Position numbers and translations under genes: made by a program
Notes under the pieces: generated by a model
What the model was told of the DNA's origin: nothing
The model's database searches: none
Seen by the model: the letters and a program-made list of their open reading frames with translations, nothing else
Assembly (NCBI GenBank): GCA_965279095.1
Contig: CBDIHH010000006.1
Span: 186,001 to 250,000, forward strand
Direction: 5' to 3'
DNA: 64,000 nucleotides
DNA from: CBDIHH01 sp965279095
GTDB taxonomy: Bacteria > Pseudomonadota > Alphaproteobacteria > Caulobacterales > Caulobacteraceae
Part shown: positions 25,738 to 33,557 of the stretch, in pieces
Layout of the letters: every line of letters begins with the position of its first letter
How positions within the stretch are numbered: position 1 is the stretch's first letter

Positions 25738-26030
25738 CGGCCAGTCTCCTCTTGCGGTCCGGGCGGGGCGCCGCGAACCAGGCTTACACAAGGCCCGGGG
25801 GCCGGGCGCGTCAACGCCCAGCCTGCCGCCGGGGACCGGCGCGGCCGAGCTTGTCGCCGCACCGAAGACCGGTTCTCCCCCGGCGCCCTAGAGGCAATGC
25901 TTCGCCTGTCCGCTTGTTGGATAGGGAGGGCAAGGAAAACTCCGCGGGTCAGACAAACAGAACGCGGGTCGTCCTGGCGTCGTCGAGGGTGTAGTCTCGC
26001 AGGCGCAAGATCAGCAGTTGGATTACCACC

Positions 26031-26387
26031 ATGAAGGCCAGGGACGGGCGCAAGAGCGTCGCCACCGACGCGATCAAGGCCCACACCGACCAGGCCGCCT
26101 TCCTGGACAACCCCGTGGTCGACAACCTCGTCACCGTGGTGCTCGAACTGGGCGCCCAGCTGTGGACCGAGCGAAAGCGGCTGCGCACCCTCGAGGCGGT
26201 GCTGGTCAAGGGCGGCATGGCCCCCGACGCGGTGGAAAGCTTCATGTTCCCCCTCGAGGACGAGGCGGCCTGGCTGGCCGAGCGCGACTATTTCATCGAG
26301 ACCACCTTCGGGGCGCTGCGGCGGCCCATCAATTCCCAGGCCCAGGTCGAACTGACCGAGGCGTGGGAGAAACGCGACGACTTCTAG
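26031..26387 (+). CDS. Small helical protein, cassette partner of methyltransferase (paralogue)
   Basis: This 118-residue soluble helical protein is homologous over its length to the one at 3483: AFLDNPVVDNLV matches FFMKDPDVDRML, and TERKRLRTLEAVL matches VRERLDTVERL, followed by an IE/VE helix and an acidic C-terminus (EAWEKRDDF). It lies ten bases upstream of the second methyltransferase. No known domain was recognised. Two tandem CGCGGGTC motifs, 20 bases apart (25943 and 25963), lie in its upstream region. Confidence 0.78.
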   Translation: MKARDGRKSVATDAIKAHTDQAAFLDNPVVDNLVTVVLELGAQLWTERKRLRTLEAVLVKGGMAPDAVESFMFPLEDEAAWLAERDYFIETTFGALRRPINSQAQVELTEAWEKRDDF

Positions 26388-26397
26388 GAGAGCCACC

Positions 26398-27513
26398 ATG
26401 GACCGCGGCATGATCGGCAGGCTTCGCCGGCCCCCCAGCCTGGATATGGAAAGCTATCAGGAGCTGGTCACCGGCCTGCGCAAATGGGTCAACGGCCCGT
26501 TCCGCCAGGCGGCCAGCGACGAGGTCGACGCCATGTTCGGCGACCGGATGCTGCAGCCGGGCGAGGACCGCACCGAGGTGCGCCGCGCCATCGCCGCCAA
26601 CCCCCTGGTCGGCGCCCGCGACCGGGTCTGGGCCAGCGTCCAGCAGATGACCTGGAAGAACGTCATCGACACTCTGTGGAAGGACGCCGACACCTACCTC
26701 GACGAGCTGGACGCGGCCGACGCGTCCGGCCCCGGGACCCTGACCCTGAACCCGCAGCTGCAGATTCCGGACTACGCCCGCCACGAGATCCACCTTCAGC
26801 CCGGCGGCTATGTCGGCGACGATCTGGGCGGCTATGTCTACTACTGGGGGACCAACAACTTCTACGAGGGCCAGGTCTACCAGGACGACCATCACCGCAA
26901 CCTCGCGCGCACGGTGGACCGGCCGGCGGACGGCGTGGTCAGGAAGATGGTCGACCTCGGCTGCGGCATCGGCCGCGTCACCCTGGCCCTGAAGGACCAG
27001 TTCCCCGAGGCCGAGGTGCACGGGGTGGACTATGGGGCCGCCCTGCTGCGGTTCGCCCACAAGCGGGCCATCGACCTGAACATCGAGGTCCACTTCTCGC
27101 AGCAGCTGGCCGAGGATCTCAACTTCGAGGACAACAGCTTCGACATCGTCACCTCGTACATCATGTTCCACGAGGTGCCGTCGTCGGTGGCCGAGCGGGT
27201 GTTCAAGGAGGCCTACCGCATCCTGCGGCCGGGCGGCTCGTTCCAGTTCTTCGACTTCCGCACCGGCGCCAAGCCGCAGACGCCCTACAACGACCACGGC
27301 CGCTGGGTCGACCATGTCTACAATGGCGAGGTCTGGACCCCGCAATACATCGCCAGCGATCCCCTGAAGAGCATGGCGGACATCGGCTTCGAGGTGGAGG
27401 AAGCCGGCCCCCGGCACTGGGCCGTGTTCAGCTACAAGGGGATCAAGCCCCAGAGCGCCGCAGCCCCTTCGTCCGCCGACGCCGTGAAGACCCTTGTCGG
27501 CCACGACAGCTGA
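26398..27513 (+). CDS. Class I SAM-dependent methyltransferase with conserved N-terminal domain (paralogue)
   Basis: This 371-residue enzyme starts at ATG 26398, with AGGAGAG just upstream. The N-terminal domain shares RxWxS (76-80), LTLNPQLQIPDY (115-126) and IHLQPGGY (131-138) with the protein at 3848. SAM motifs are MVDLGCGIGRVT (184-195), acidic Asp211 and FDIVTSYIMFHEVP; a C-terminal FDFRTG strand follows LRPGGSFQFF. The last 20 bases overlap the flavoprotein gene. The shared N-terminal domain makes this pair a distinct methyltransferase group, possibly acting on related intermediates. Confidence 0.85.
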   Translation: MDRGMIGRLRRPPSLDMESYQELVTGLRKWVNGPFRQAASDEVDAMFGDRMLQPGEDRTEVRRAIAANPLVGARDRVWASVQQMTWKNVIDTLWKDADTYLDELDAADASGPGTLTLNPQLQIPDYARHEIHLQPGGYVGDDLGGYVYYWGTNNFYEGQVYQDDHHRNLARTVDRPADGVVRKMVDLGCGIGRVTLALKDQFPEAEVHGVDYGAALLRFAHKRAIDLNIEVHFSQQLAEDLNFEDNSFDIVTSYIMFHEVPSSVAERVFKEAYRILRPGGSFQFFDFRTGAKPQTPYNDHGRWVDHVYNGEVWTPQYIASDPLKSMADIGFEVEEAGPRHWAVFSYKGIKPQSAAAPSSADAVKTLVGHDS

Positions 27514-28909
27514 CGTCGTCGTCGTCGGGGCCGGCACGGCCGGCATCCCGACGGCGCTGTTCGCCTCGGCTGGGGGCGCCCGTGTGATCCTGATCGACGC
27601 CGCCGACAAGACGGGCGGCGCCCTGCACCTGTCCAGCGGCACCCTCAGCGCCGCCGGCACCCGCCTTCAGGCGGCCAAGGGGATCGAGGACACGCCGGCG
27701 TTGCACCTGCAGGACTCCATCCGCATCAGCCACGGCACGGCGCGGATCGACCTGCTGACCTACTGGCAGGAGAACGCCGCCGACGCCCTGCACTGGCTGC
27801 TCGACCTGGGCCTGGTCTATCCGCCGGACCAGCCGGCCATGGCGCTCGGCCACGACGCCTATTCACGCGCCCGGCTCTACACCCCCAAGGGCCAGGCCCG
27901 GGAGATCCTGGCGGTGCTTGACGAGGCCCTGGCCCCGGCCGTGGCCAGCGGGGCGGTGGACCTGCGCCTGTCCACGCGCATGACGGACCTGGTCATCGCC
28001 GATGGCTCGGTTCGCGGCGTTGTCGTCGAGGGGCCCGGCGGCCGACAGACCCTGCAGGCCGACCATGTGGTCCTGGCCACCGGCGGCTACGGCGCGGACG
28101 AGGACCTCTGGCGCGAGCTGCACGACCGCCCCCGGCGCGCCTATGCCTACCCCTTCAACCGCGGCGACGGGTTCAAGATCGCGCGCCGGCGCGGCCTCGC
28201 CGTGGACTACTGGCGCAATTACATCCCCACCGTGGGCGGCACCGCCGACATCGACAGCCCGGACGACTACTGGATCAACACCCTGGTCGCCCCCGCCGTG
28301 CGGATGCCGTGGGAGATCATGGTCAACCTGGCCGGCGAGCGGTTCATGGCCGAGGACATCGAGAGCCCGGATTTCCGCGAGCGGATGCTGCAGGCCCAGC
28401 CGCAGATGGAGTTCTGGCTGGTCTATGACGAGGCCATCCGCCGGGCCGCCCCGCCGCTGTTCGCCGCCTGGTCCGACGACAAGATCGCGCGGGCCTTCGC
28501 CACTCATCCCGACTATCAGCGCGCCGACACCCTTGAGCAACTGGCCGACCAGTGCGGCCTGCCGGCCGACACCCTGGCCCTCACTGTCGACCGCTACAAC
28601 CGGGGCCGCGCGGCCGGGTCGGACGGCTATCGCCGGGAGCATATGCCGGCCGCCATCGAGACGGGCCCCTTCTACGCCATCAAGCACCACGCCACCGCGG
28701 CCCTGACCTATGGCGGCGTCAAGACCGATGGGGCCCTGAACGTCCTCGACGCCGAGGACCGCCCCGTGCGCGGCCTCTACGCCGCCGGCGAGGTGCTGGG
28801 CATGGGCGCCTTCGGCAACTGCCACCTGGGCGGGGTGACCATCTCCTCGTCGCTCACCTTCGGCCGCCTCCTGGGCGCCCGCCTGGCGGCGGCGGTGGGC
28901 GGCGGCTGA
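27494..28909 (+). CDS. FAD-dependent oxidoreductase, fumarate reductase/3-ketosteroid dehydrogenase type
   Basis: This 471-residue flavoprotein starts at TTG 27494, inside the end of the methyltransferase gene. The FAD fold DVVVVGAGTAGIPTALFASAGGARVILID (about 7-35), the GGALHLSSGT loop and the C-terminal GGVKTDGALNVLDAEDRPVRGLYAAGEV block identify the fumarate reductase/FAD_binding_2 family that includes ketosteroid 1-dehydrogenases and urocanate reductases. It probably introduces or removes a C=C bond next to a carbonyl. It occupies the same third position in the cassette as the VAO-type oxidase at 5011, but is not related to it. Confidence 0.87.
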   Translation: MSATTADVVVVGAGTAGIPTALFASAGGARVILIDAADKTGGALHLSSGTLSAAGTRLQAAKGIEDTPALHLQDSIRISHGTARIDLLTYWQENAADALHWLLDLGLVYPPDQPAMALGHDAYSRARLYTPKGQAREILAVLDEALAPAVASGAVDLRLSTRMTDLVIADGSVRGVVVEGPGGRQTLQADHVVLATGGYGADEDLWRELHDRPRRAYAYPFNRGDGFKIARRRGLAVDYWRNYIPTVGGTADIDSPDDYWINTLVAPAVRMPWEIMVNLAGERFMAEDIESPDFRERMLQAQPQMEFWLVYDEAIRRAAPPLFAAWSDDKIARAFATHPDYQRADTLEQLADQCGLPADTLALTVDRYNRGRAAGSDGYRREHMPAAIETGPFYAIKHHATAALTYGGVKTDGALNVLDAEDRPVRGLYAAGEVLGMGAFGNCHLGGVTISSSLTFGRLLGARLAAAVGGG

Positions 28910-28920
28910 CCAGCGGCCTC

Positions 28921-29059
28921 TTATCCTCCCCCGCTCTTCGCGGGGGAGGGGGACCGCGAAGCGGTGGAGGGGGCGAGAGACAGAGCGCGGCGCTTGTGGT
29001 TCGCCCCCTCCGGCCCTCCGGGCCACCTCCCCCATCCTCTGCGGGATGGGGGAGGATAA
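28921..29059. repeat. GC-rich nested inverted repeat
   Basis: Outer arms TTATCCTCCCCC (28921-28932) and GGGGGAGGATAA (29048-29059) are perfect complements. Inside is the family unit GCGGGGGAGGGGGACC, stem ACCGC/GCGGT and GGTGGAGGGGGC (28938-28974), then a TCGCCCCCTCC complement at 29001-29011. The whole segment can fold as a branched hairpin. It fills the gap between the converging flavoprotein and luciferase-like genes. Confidence 0.75.
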
Positions 29060-29065
29060 GGGCCG

Positions 29066-30394
29066 TCAGCCAGACCGCAGATCCGGGCGGGCGAGGCCGA
29101 GGTTCTCGCGCAGGGTGCGGCCCTCGTAGTCGGTGCGGTAGACGCCCCGCTTCTGCAGCAGGGGGACCACCTCGTCGACGAAGGCGTTGAAGCCGTCGGG
29201 CAGGGCCAGGGGGAAGAGGTTGAACCCGTCCGCCGCGTAGTTGGCCACCCACAGGTCCATCATGTTGGCGATCTGCTCGGGGGTTCCCACGACCTGCAGC
29301 TGGCGGTGGTGGTTGCCGTGGGAGGTGCACAGCTCGCGCACGGTCAGGCGGCGGCCGTCCTCTTCCAGCTTCCAGCGCCCCGCCTGAGCGGCGGCGAGGA
29401 ACTCTGGCGTCAGGGGCGGGGGCTCGTCGTCGGCGAAGGACTCCACGTCGATGCCCGGGAAGAAGACGCCCAGGAACCGCTTGGCCGTGGGCATGTCGAC
29501 GGCGTCGCGGGCGTCGCGCAGCATGCGCTGGGCTTCGGCCTCGGTGCCGCCGACCACCACGAACAGGCCGGCCATCACGCGCAGCTCGTCGGGCCCCCGG
29601 CCAAAGCCGGCGGCGCGGGCCTTCATGGCGGCGTAGATGGCCTGGTTGCCCTCCATGGTGTGGTGGTTGAGGAAGATCAGGTCCGAGGTGCGGGCGGCCA
29701 GGTCCAGGCCTTCCTCGGACTTGCCCGCCTGGCACAGCACCGGGTGGCCCTGGGGCGGGCGGGGGATGTTGAGGGGGCCGGCGATGTCGAAGTGGCGGCC
29801 GTGATGGTCCAGGGTCCGCGCCTTGGCGGGATCGTGGAACAGGCCGCTGGCGCGGTCGCGGATGAAGGCGTCGTCGTCCCAGCTGTCCCACAGGGCCTTG
29901 ACCGCATCGACGAACTCATTGGCCCGCTGATAGCGCTCGGCGTTGCCGATCAGCTGCTTCAGCCCGAAGTTGGCCGCCTCCGACTGGGTCATGGAGGTGA
30001 CCACGTTCCAGCCCGCCCTTCCGCCGCTGAGGTGGTCGAGGGAGGCGAACTTGCGGGCCACATGGTACGGGTGGTTGTAGGTGGTCGAGGCGGTGGCCAT
30101 CAGGCCGATATGCTCGGTCACCGACGACAGGGCGGCCAGCAGGGTGAAGGGTTCGAAGGCCACGGCGTTGCCCATGGCGTAGGCCTGGTCCTGGCCCAGG
30201 TGCCAGTGGTTGAGCGAGACGTTGTCGGCCAGGAAGATGGCGTCGAACTTGCCGCGCTCGGCGGTCTGGGCCATGGATTTGTAGACGCCGAAGTCGATCT
30301 CTCCCTCGCCGCGGGCGTCGGGGTGGCGCCAGGCCAGAGGGCCGGTATGGGGGAAGGCGCAAAGGTGGATCTGTCTGGGGCGCTGCGCCATCAT
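29066..30394 (-). CDS. Luciferase-like FMN monooxygenase, NtaA/SnaA/DszA type
   Basis: Start ATG 30394 follows AGAGG and gives 442 residues, the usual family length; an 18-residue extension is possible. The N-terminus RQIHLCAFPHTGPLAWRHPDA and the blocks GKFDAIFLADN, STTYNHPYHVARKFASLDHLSGGRAGWNVVTS and the QGHPVLCQAGKSEEGLDLAAR segment mark the NtaA/SnaA/DszA group. These use reduced FMN from a separate reductase and O2 to cleave C-N, C-S or C-H bonds. No flavin reductase is visible in the window. The substrate is unknown. Confidence 0.9.
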   Translation of the reverse strand: MMAQRPRQIHLCAFPHTGPLAWRHPDARGEGEIDFGVYKSMAQTAERGKFDAIFLADNVSLNHWHLGQDQAYAMGNAVAFEPFTLLAALSSVTEHIGLMATASTTYNHPYHVARKFASLDHLSGGRAGWNVVTSMTQSEAANFGLKQLIGNAERYQRANEFVDAVKALWDSWDDDAFIRDRASGLFHDPAKARTLDHHGRHFDIAGPLNIPRPPQGHPVLCQAGKSEEGLDLAARTSDLIFLNHHTMEGNQAIYAAMKARAAGFGRGPDELRVMAGLFVVVGGTEAEAQRMLRDARDAVDMPTAKRFLGVFFPGIDVESFADDEPPPLTPEFLAAAQAGRWKLEEDGRRLTVRELCTSHGNHHRQLQVVGTPEQIANMMDLWVANYAADGFNLFPLALPDGFNAFVDEVVPLLQKRGVYRTDYEGRTLRENLGLARPDLRSG

Positions 30395-30594
30395 CGCATC
30401 CTCTGCCGGCATCGTCGGAAGGGCAGTGTCGTCGCCGCCCGCGGCCACGCCAAGCCTAGATCGCCCCTGTCCGTCCAGCGAGGACCCGGCGGCTTATCGC
30501 CAGGCGGCCGTCGTCGCGGGATGGGGCCATGCCCACGGGCGGCTCTCGTAGTGTCGACGCCGGCGCCATGACGGCGGCTTTGGGGAAGACCGCC

Positions 30595-31827
30595 GTGACG
30601 CATGCCGCGCCCGTGAACGAGTTCAAGGAAGGCTGGAGGCCCCTGGCGGCCTGCGCCGTGGGCATCGGGCTGGGCCTGTCGCCCTTGCCGACCTTCACCG
30701 CCAGCGTATTCGCCTTCGAACTGCAGCGGCAGTTCGGCTGGCCGCGGGGCGCCATCCTGGCGGCGTCCATGTTCGTCATCATCGCCCTGATCTTCCTGGG
30801 GCCGACGGTGGGGCGGCTGACCGACCGGGTGGGGGCGCGGCCGGTGGCCATCGTCTCGACCATCGCCCTGGGCCTCACCACCGCCGCCATGGCCCTGGCG
30901 ACGCACAATATCTGGACCTTCTACGCCCTCTACGCCCTCATGGCCTTCACCTCGGTGGGCACCCTGCCGGTGGTCTACGGCAAGATCGTCAGCCTGTGGT
31001 TCGATCGCCAGCGCGGCCTCGCCCTGGGGATCGCCCTGTGCACCACCGGCCTCAGCGGCATGATCCTGCCCACCTATACCCAGGCTCTGATCGACCACTT
31101 CGGCTGGCGGCAGGCCTATATCGGCCTGGGCCTGCTGCCCCTGCTCATCGCCCTGCCGATGCTGACCCTGCTGCTGCCCCGCCGGCAAGCGCCGGCCTCG
31201 GCCTTCGACGCGGCCGGCGAGGCCCTGGTGCTGGAGGGGACCGAGGTGAAGCCGGCCTTGCGGGACCGTCGCTTCTGGCTGATGGCCTTCGCCGCCTGGG
31301 CGGCGGGGATCGGCCTGGGCGGGGTGGTGTTCAACTATGTCCCCCTGCTGGTGGATCGCGGCTTCACGGCGGCCCAGGCGGCCGGGATGTTCGGCATCTA
31401 CGGCCTGTCGGTCGTGATCGGCCGGCTGATCTCGGGCTGGCTGCTGGACCGCTTCTGGGCGCCCGCCGTGGGCGCCGTTTTCATGATCATTCCCGCCGTC
31501 GGCGCGCTGTTGCTGGCCGGGGGCGCCAGCGCCTCGACCCTGGTGGTCGTGGCGTCGATCATGCTGGGCATGGCCTCGGGCGCCGAGTTCGACCTCTGCG
31601 CCTACCTGACCAGCCGCTATTTCGGCCGCAAGAACTTCGCCACCCTCTACGCCATCCAGTACGCGTGCTTCGGGGTCGGCTCGGGCACGGCGCCGGCCAT
31701 CTTCGGCACGGTCCGCGATGTGACGGGATCCTACAACTCGGCCCTCTATGCCGGCGCGGCCCTGTTCGTCGTCGCCGGGATCGCCATGCTGCTGCTGGGG
31801 CGCTACCCGAAGTTCGCGCGGGCGTGA
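30595..31827 (+). CDS. MFS transporter (OFA/monocarboxylate-type, relative of 2167)
   Basis: GTG 30595 has GGGGAAG six to twelve bases upstream and yields 410 residues, matching the 409 of its relative at 2167; ATG 30529 and 30568 are upstream alternatives. Shared features include EGWRPLAA at the N-terminus, FGWPRG, GRLTDRVGARP as loop 2-3, and GMASGAEFDLCAYLTSRYFGRKNF near the C-terminus. About twelve hydrophobic segments are visible. It lies beyond the second cassette, with the luciferase-like gene between them on the opposite strand. The substrate is unknown; small organic anions are typical. Confidence 0.87.
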   Translation: MTHAAPVNEFKEGWRPLAACAVGIGLGLSPLPTFTASVFAFELQRQFGWPRGAILAASMFVIIALIFLGPTVGRLTDRVGARPVAIVSTIALGLTTAAMALATHNIWTFYALYALMAFTSVGTLPVVYGKIVSLWFDRQRGLALGIALCTTGLSGMILPTYTQALIDHFGWRQAYIGLGLLPLLIALPMLTLLLPRRQAPASAFDAAGEALVLEGTEVKPALRDRRFWLMAFAAWAAGIGLGGVVFNYVPLLVDRGFTAAQAAGMFGIYGLSVVIGRLISGWLLDRFWAPAVGAVFMIIPAVGALLLAGGASASTLVVVASIMLGMASGAEFDLCAYLTSRYFGRKNFATLYAIQYACFGVGSGTAPAIFGTVRDVTGSYNSALYAGAALFVVAGIAMLLLGRYPKFARA

Positions 31828-31842
31828 ATTTACCCTCGAGTT

Positions 31843-31919
31843 CCCGGCGTACGCCGGGACCCAGATCCTAGGGCGCATACATCGGAGCTTTATGATCTGG
31901 CCCCCGGCGTACGCCGGGG
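31843..31919. repeat. Two-palindrome intergenic element, copy B
   Basis: Palindrome CCCGGCGTACGCCGGG (31843-31858), inner arm CCAGATC (31861-31867), inner arm GATCTGG (31894-31900) and palindrome CCCCGGCGTACGCCGGGG (31902-31919) repeat copy A at 6658-6728. The spacer between the inner arms is longer and diverged. It sits 15 bases after the MFS stop and before the 3' end of the convergent glycosyltransferase gene. Confidence 0.85.
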
Positions 31920-31956
31920 ATGCGAGTGAGTTTGTGCAAAACGCCGCGCCGTCCGC

Positions 31957-33162
31957 CTACGGCGCCAGGCCCTCGATGAGCGACACCTGCTGGGGCAGGC
32001 AGCGGGCCAGGGCGTAGCGCTCGAGGATGGTCTCGCGGGCGATCCGGCGCAGGGGGTCCAGGGCGGCGCCGAGGCCGAGGGCCGAGGCGGCCTGTTCGGC
32101 GATGTCCGTCGGCGAGAAGAAGTCGCACAACAGGCCGTTGACCCCGTCCTGGATCACCTCCTGGACCGGCGGCGTCGCCGAGCCCAGCACCAGGCAGCCG
32201 GCGGACAGCGCCTCCAGGCAGGACCACGACAGCACGAAGGGCACCGTCAGGTAGATGTGCAGGGACGAGACCTGCAGCAGCTTGAGGTAACGGCTGTAGG
32301 GCAGCTTGCCGACGATATGCACCCGGTCCATGTCGAGGCTGACCTCGGCCAGGATGTGCTCGCGCCAAGTCTTGCCGTCCGGGGCGCTGCGGCCATAGCT
32401 GACCCCGTCCCCGCCGACGATCACCACCTGGGCGTTCGGCCGCCGCTTCAGAAGTTCGGGCAGGGCGCGGATGAAGGACGGGAAACCGCGATAGGGCTCC
32501 AGATTGCGCGCCACATAGGTGACGACCTCGTCCGCCCGGGTCAGGACGCGGCCATCGGGCAGGGCGAACTCCGCGTCGGCCTGGGGGCGCACGGCGGCGC
32601 AGTCGATGCCGTCGAAGATCACGGCGATCTTGTCGCGCAGGCGCTCCGGATGCCGGTCGCGCTGCCAGACGGTGGGGCTGAGGCCCGCGTCGCAGGCCTC
32701 CAGGCTGAGCAGCAGGTGGGCGTTGCGGGCGCGGGTGCGGCAGATGGCGTCGATGTCGGGGGGCTCGCTCGGGTCGAAGCCGACGTCCCCGCCGAAGGCG
32801 CGGTAGTAGTATTCGCAGTAGTTCAGGAGCGGCGCCTTGGGGAAGACGTCCTTGATGAACAGGGCCTCGCCCCAGCCGGGATGGGCGACGACCACATCGG
32901 GACGGTAGCCGTCCTTGGCCATGGCCAGCAGCGCCCGCACCACCTGCTGTCCGGCGAGCACCGCGCCTTCGTGCAGCCGCAGATACCGGTGCGTCGTGGC
33001 CTTCACGGCGCGGGGCGCGGGATAGACGATGCGCTCCACGCCGGGCAGCTGCACGTCCTGGCGCTGGGTGAGGAACTTCACCTGGTGGCCCTTGCGGGCC
33101 AGGTGGGGCGCCAGGTGCTTGAACTGCCCCGGCATGTTCTGGTGGACGAACAGGACTTTCAC
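31957..33162 (-). CDS. Glycosyltransferase family 4
   Basis: This 401-residue cytosolic GT-B enzyme starts MKVLFVHQNMPGQFKHLAPHLARKGHQV, with the N-terminal nucleotide fold, and has the C-terminal donor-binding half: YVARNLEPYRGFPSFIRALPEL, VVIVGGDGVSYG and the E-x7-E-like SWSCLEALSAGCLVLGSATPPVQEVI segment. GT4 enzymes transfer sugars from nucleotide or lipid donors to lipids, polysaccharides or proteins. Its promoter region is shared with the giant RTX gene, so it may decorate surface polymer or that protein. The acceptor is unknown. Confidence 0.87.
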   Translation of the reverse strand: MKVLFVHQNMPGQFKHLAPHLARKGHQVKFLTQRQDVQLPGVERIVYPAPRAVKATTHRYLRLHEGAVLAGQQVVRALLAMAKDGYRPDVVVAHPGWGEALFIKDVFPKAPLLNYCEYYYRAFGGDVGFDPSEPPDIDAICRTRARNAHLLLSLEACDAGLSPTVWQRDRHPERLRDKIAVIFDGIDCAAVRPQADAEFALPDGRVLTRADEVVTYVARNLEPYRGFPSFIRALPELLKRRPNAQVVIVGGDGVSYGRSAPDGKTWREHILAEVSLDMDRVHIVGKLPYSRYLKLLQVSSLHIYLTVPFVLSWSCLEALSAGCLVLGSATPPVQEVIQDGVNGLLCDFFSPTDIAEQAASALGLGAALDPLRRIARETILERYALARCLPQQVSLIEGLAP

Positions 33163-33557
33163 GTCTGAGCTCTCTGCCTTCCGGCGTCAGGAAATTTACA
33201 CGAAGGTCAATCCGGTCGAAGGGCCGGCTCCCGTATCGCCAGGAGACGGCTAACGCCCGGCGCCCGCTAGGGCGAGGTCACCTTGTTGTTCGTCGATAGC
33301 AATTCTTAACTGCAAAAATCTGAGCCTGGTCCTGAAATGCGGCGTGGGCGGATGGTATAGGTCCAAACTCTGCTTGCGACCTCCTGCAGGAACGGGTGTC
33401 CACCCCCAAAAAAACACAGTTAACCTGTGTCCAAGCTTGCTTGCGCCCACCTCTGGCCATAGTGTTTAATAGAACGTGAATCTCTGAACGGTCACGTTTC
33501 ACCTGTTGGGCGAGCCGCCGTGCGGGGCGGGTGTCGGGTTTTAGCTTGGGGTCTGTC
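33163..33557. promoter_or_regulatory. Long AT-richer leader between glycosyltransferase and giant RTX gene
   Basis: The 395-base divergent gap is clearly richer in A and T than its surroundings, with AAATTTACACG near 33190, CAATTCTTAACTGCAAAAATCTG near 33300 and an A7 run at 33408-33414. The inverted repeat ACACAG-TTAAC-CTGTGT spans 33414-33430. Short frames here show no coding character. It probably holds both divergent promoters and the untranslated leader of the RTX gene. I could not assign -35/-10 boxes with confidence; GTGTTTAATAG near 33461 is the most promoter-like stretch. Confidence 0.5.
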
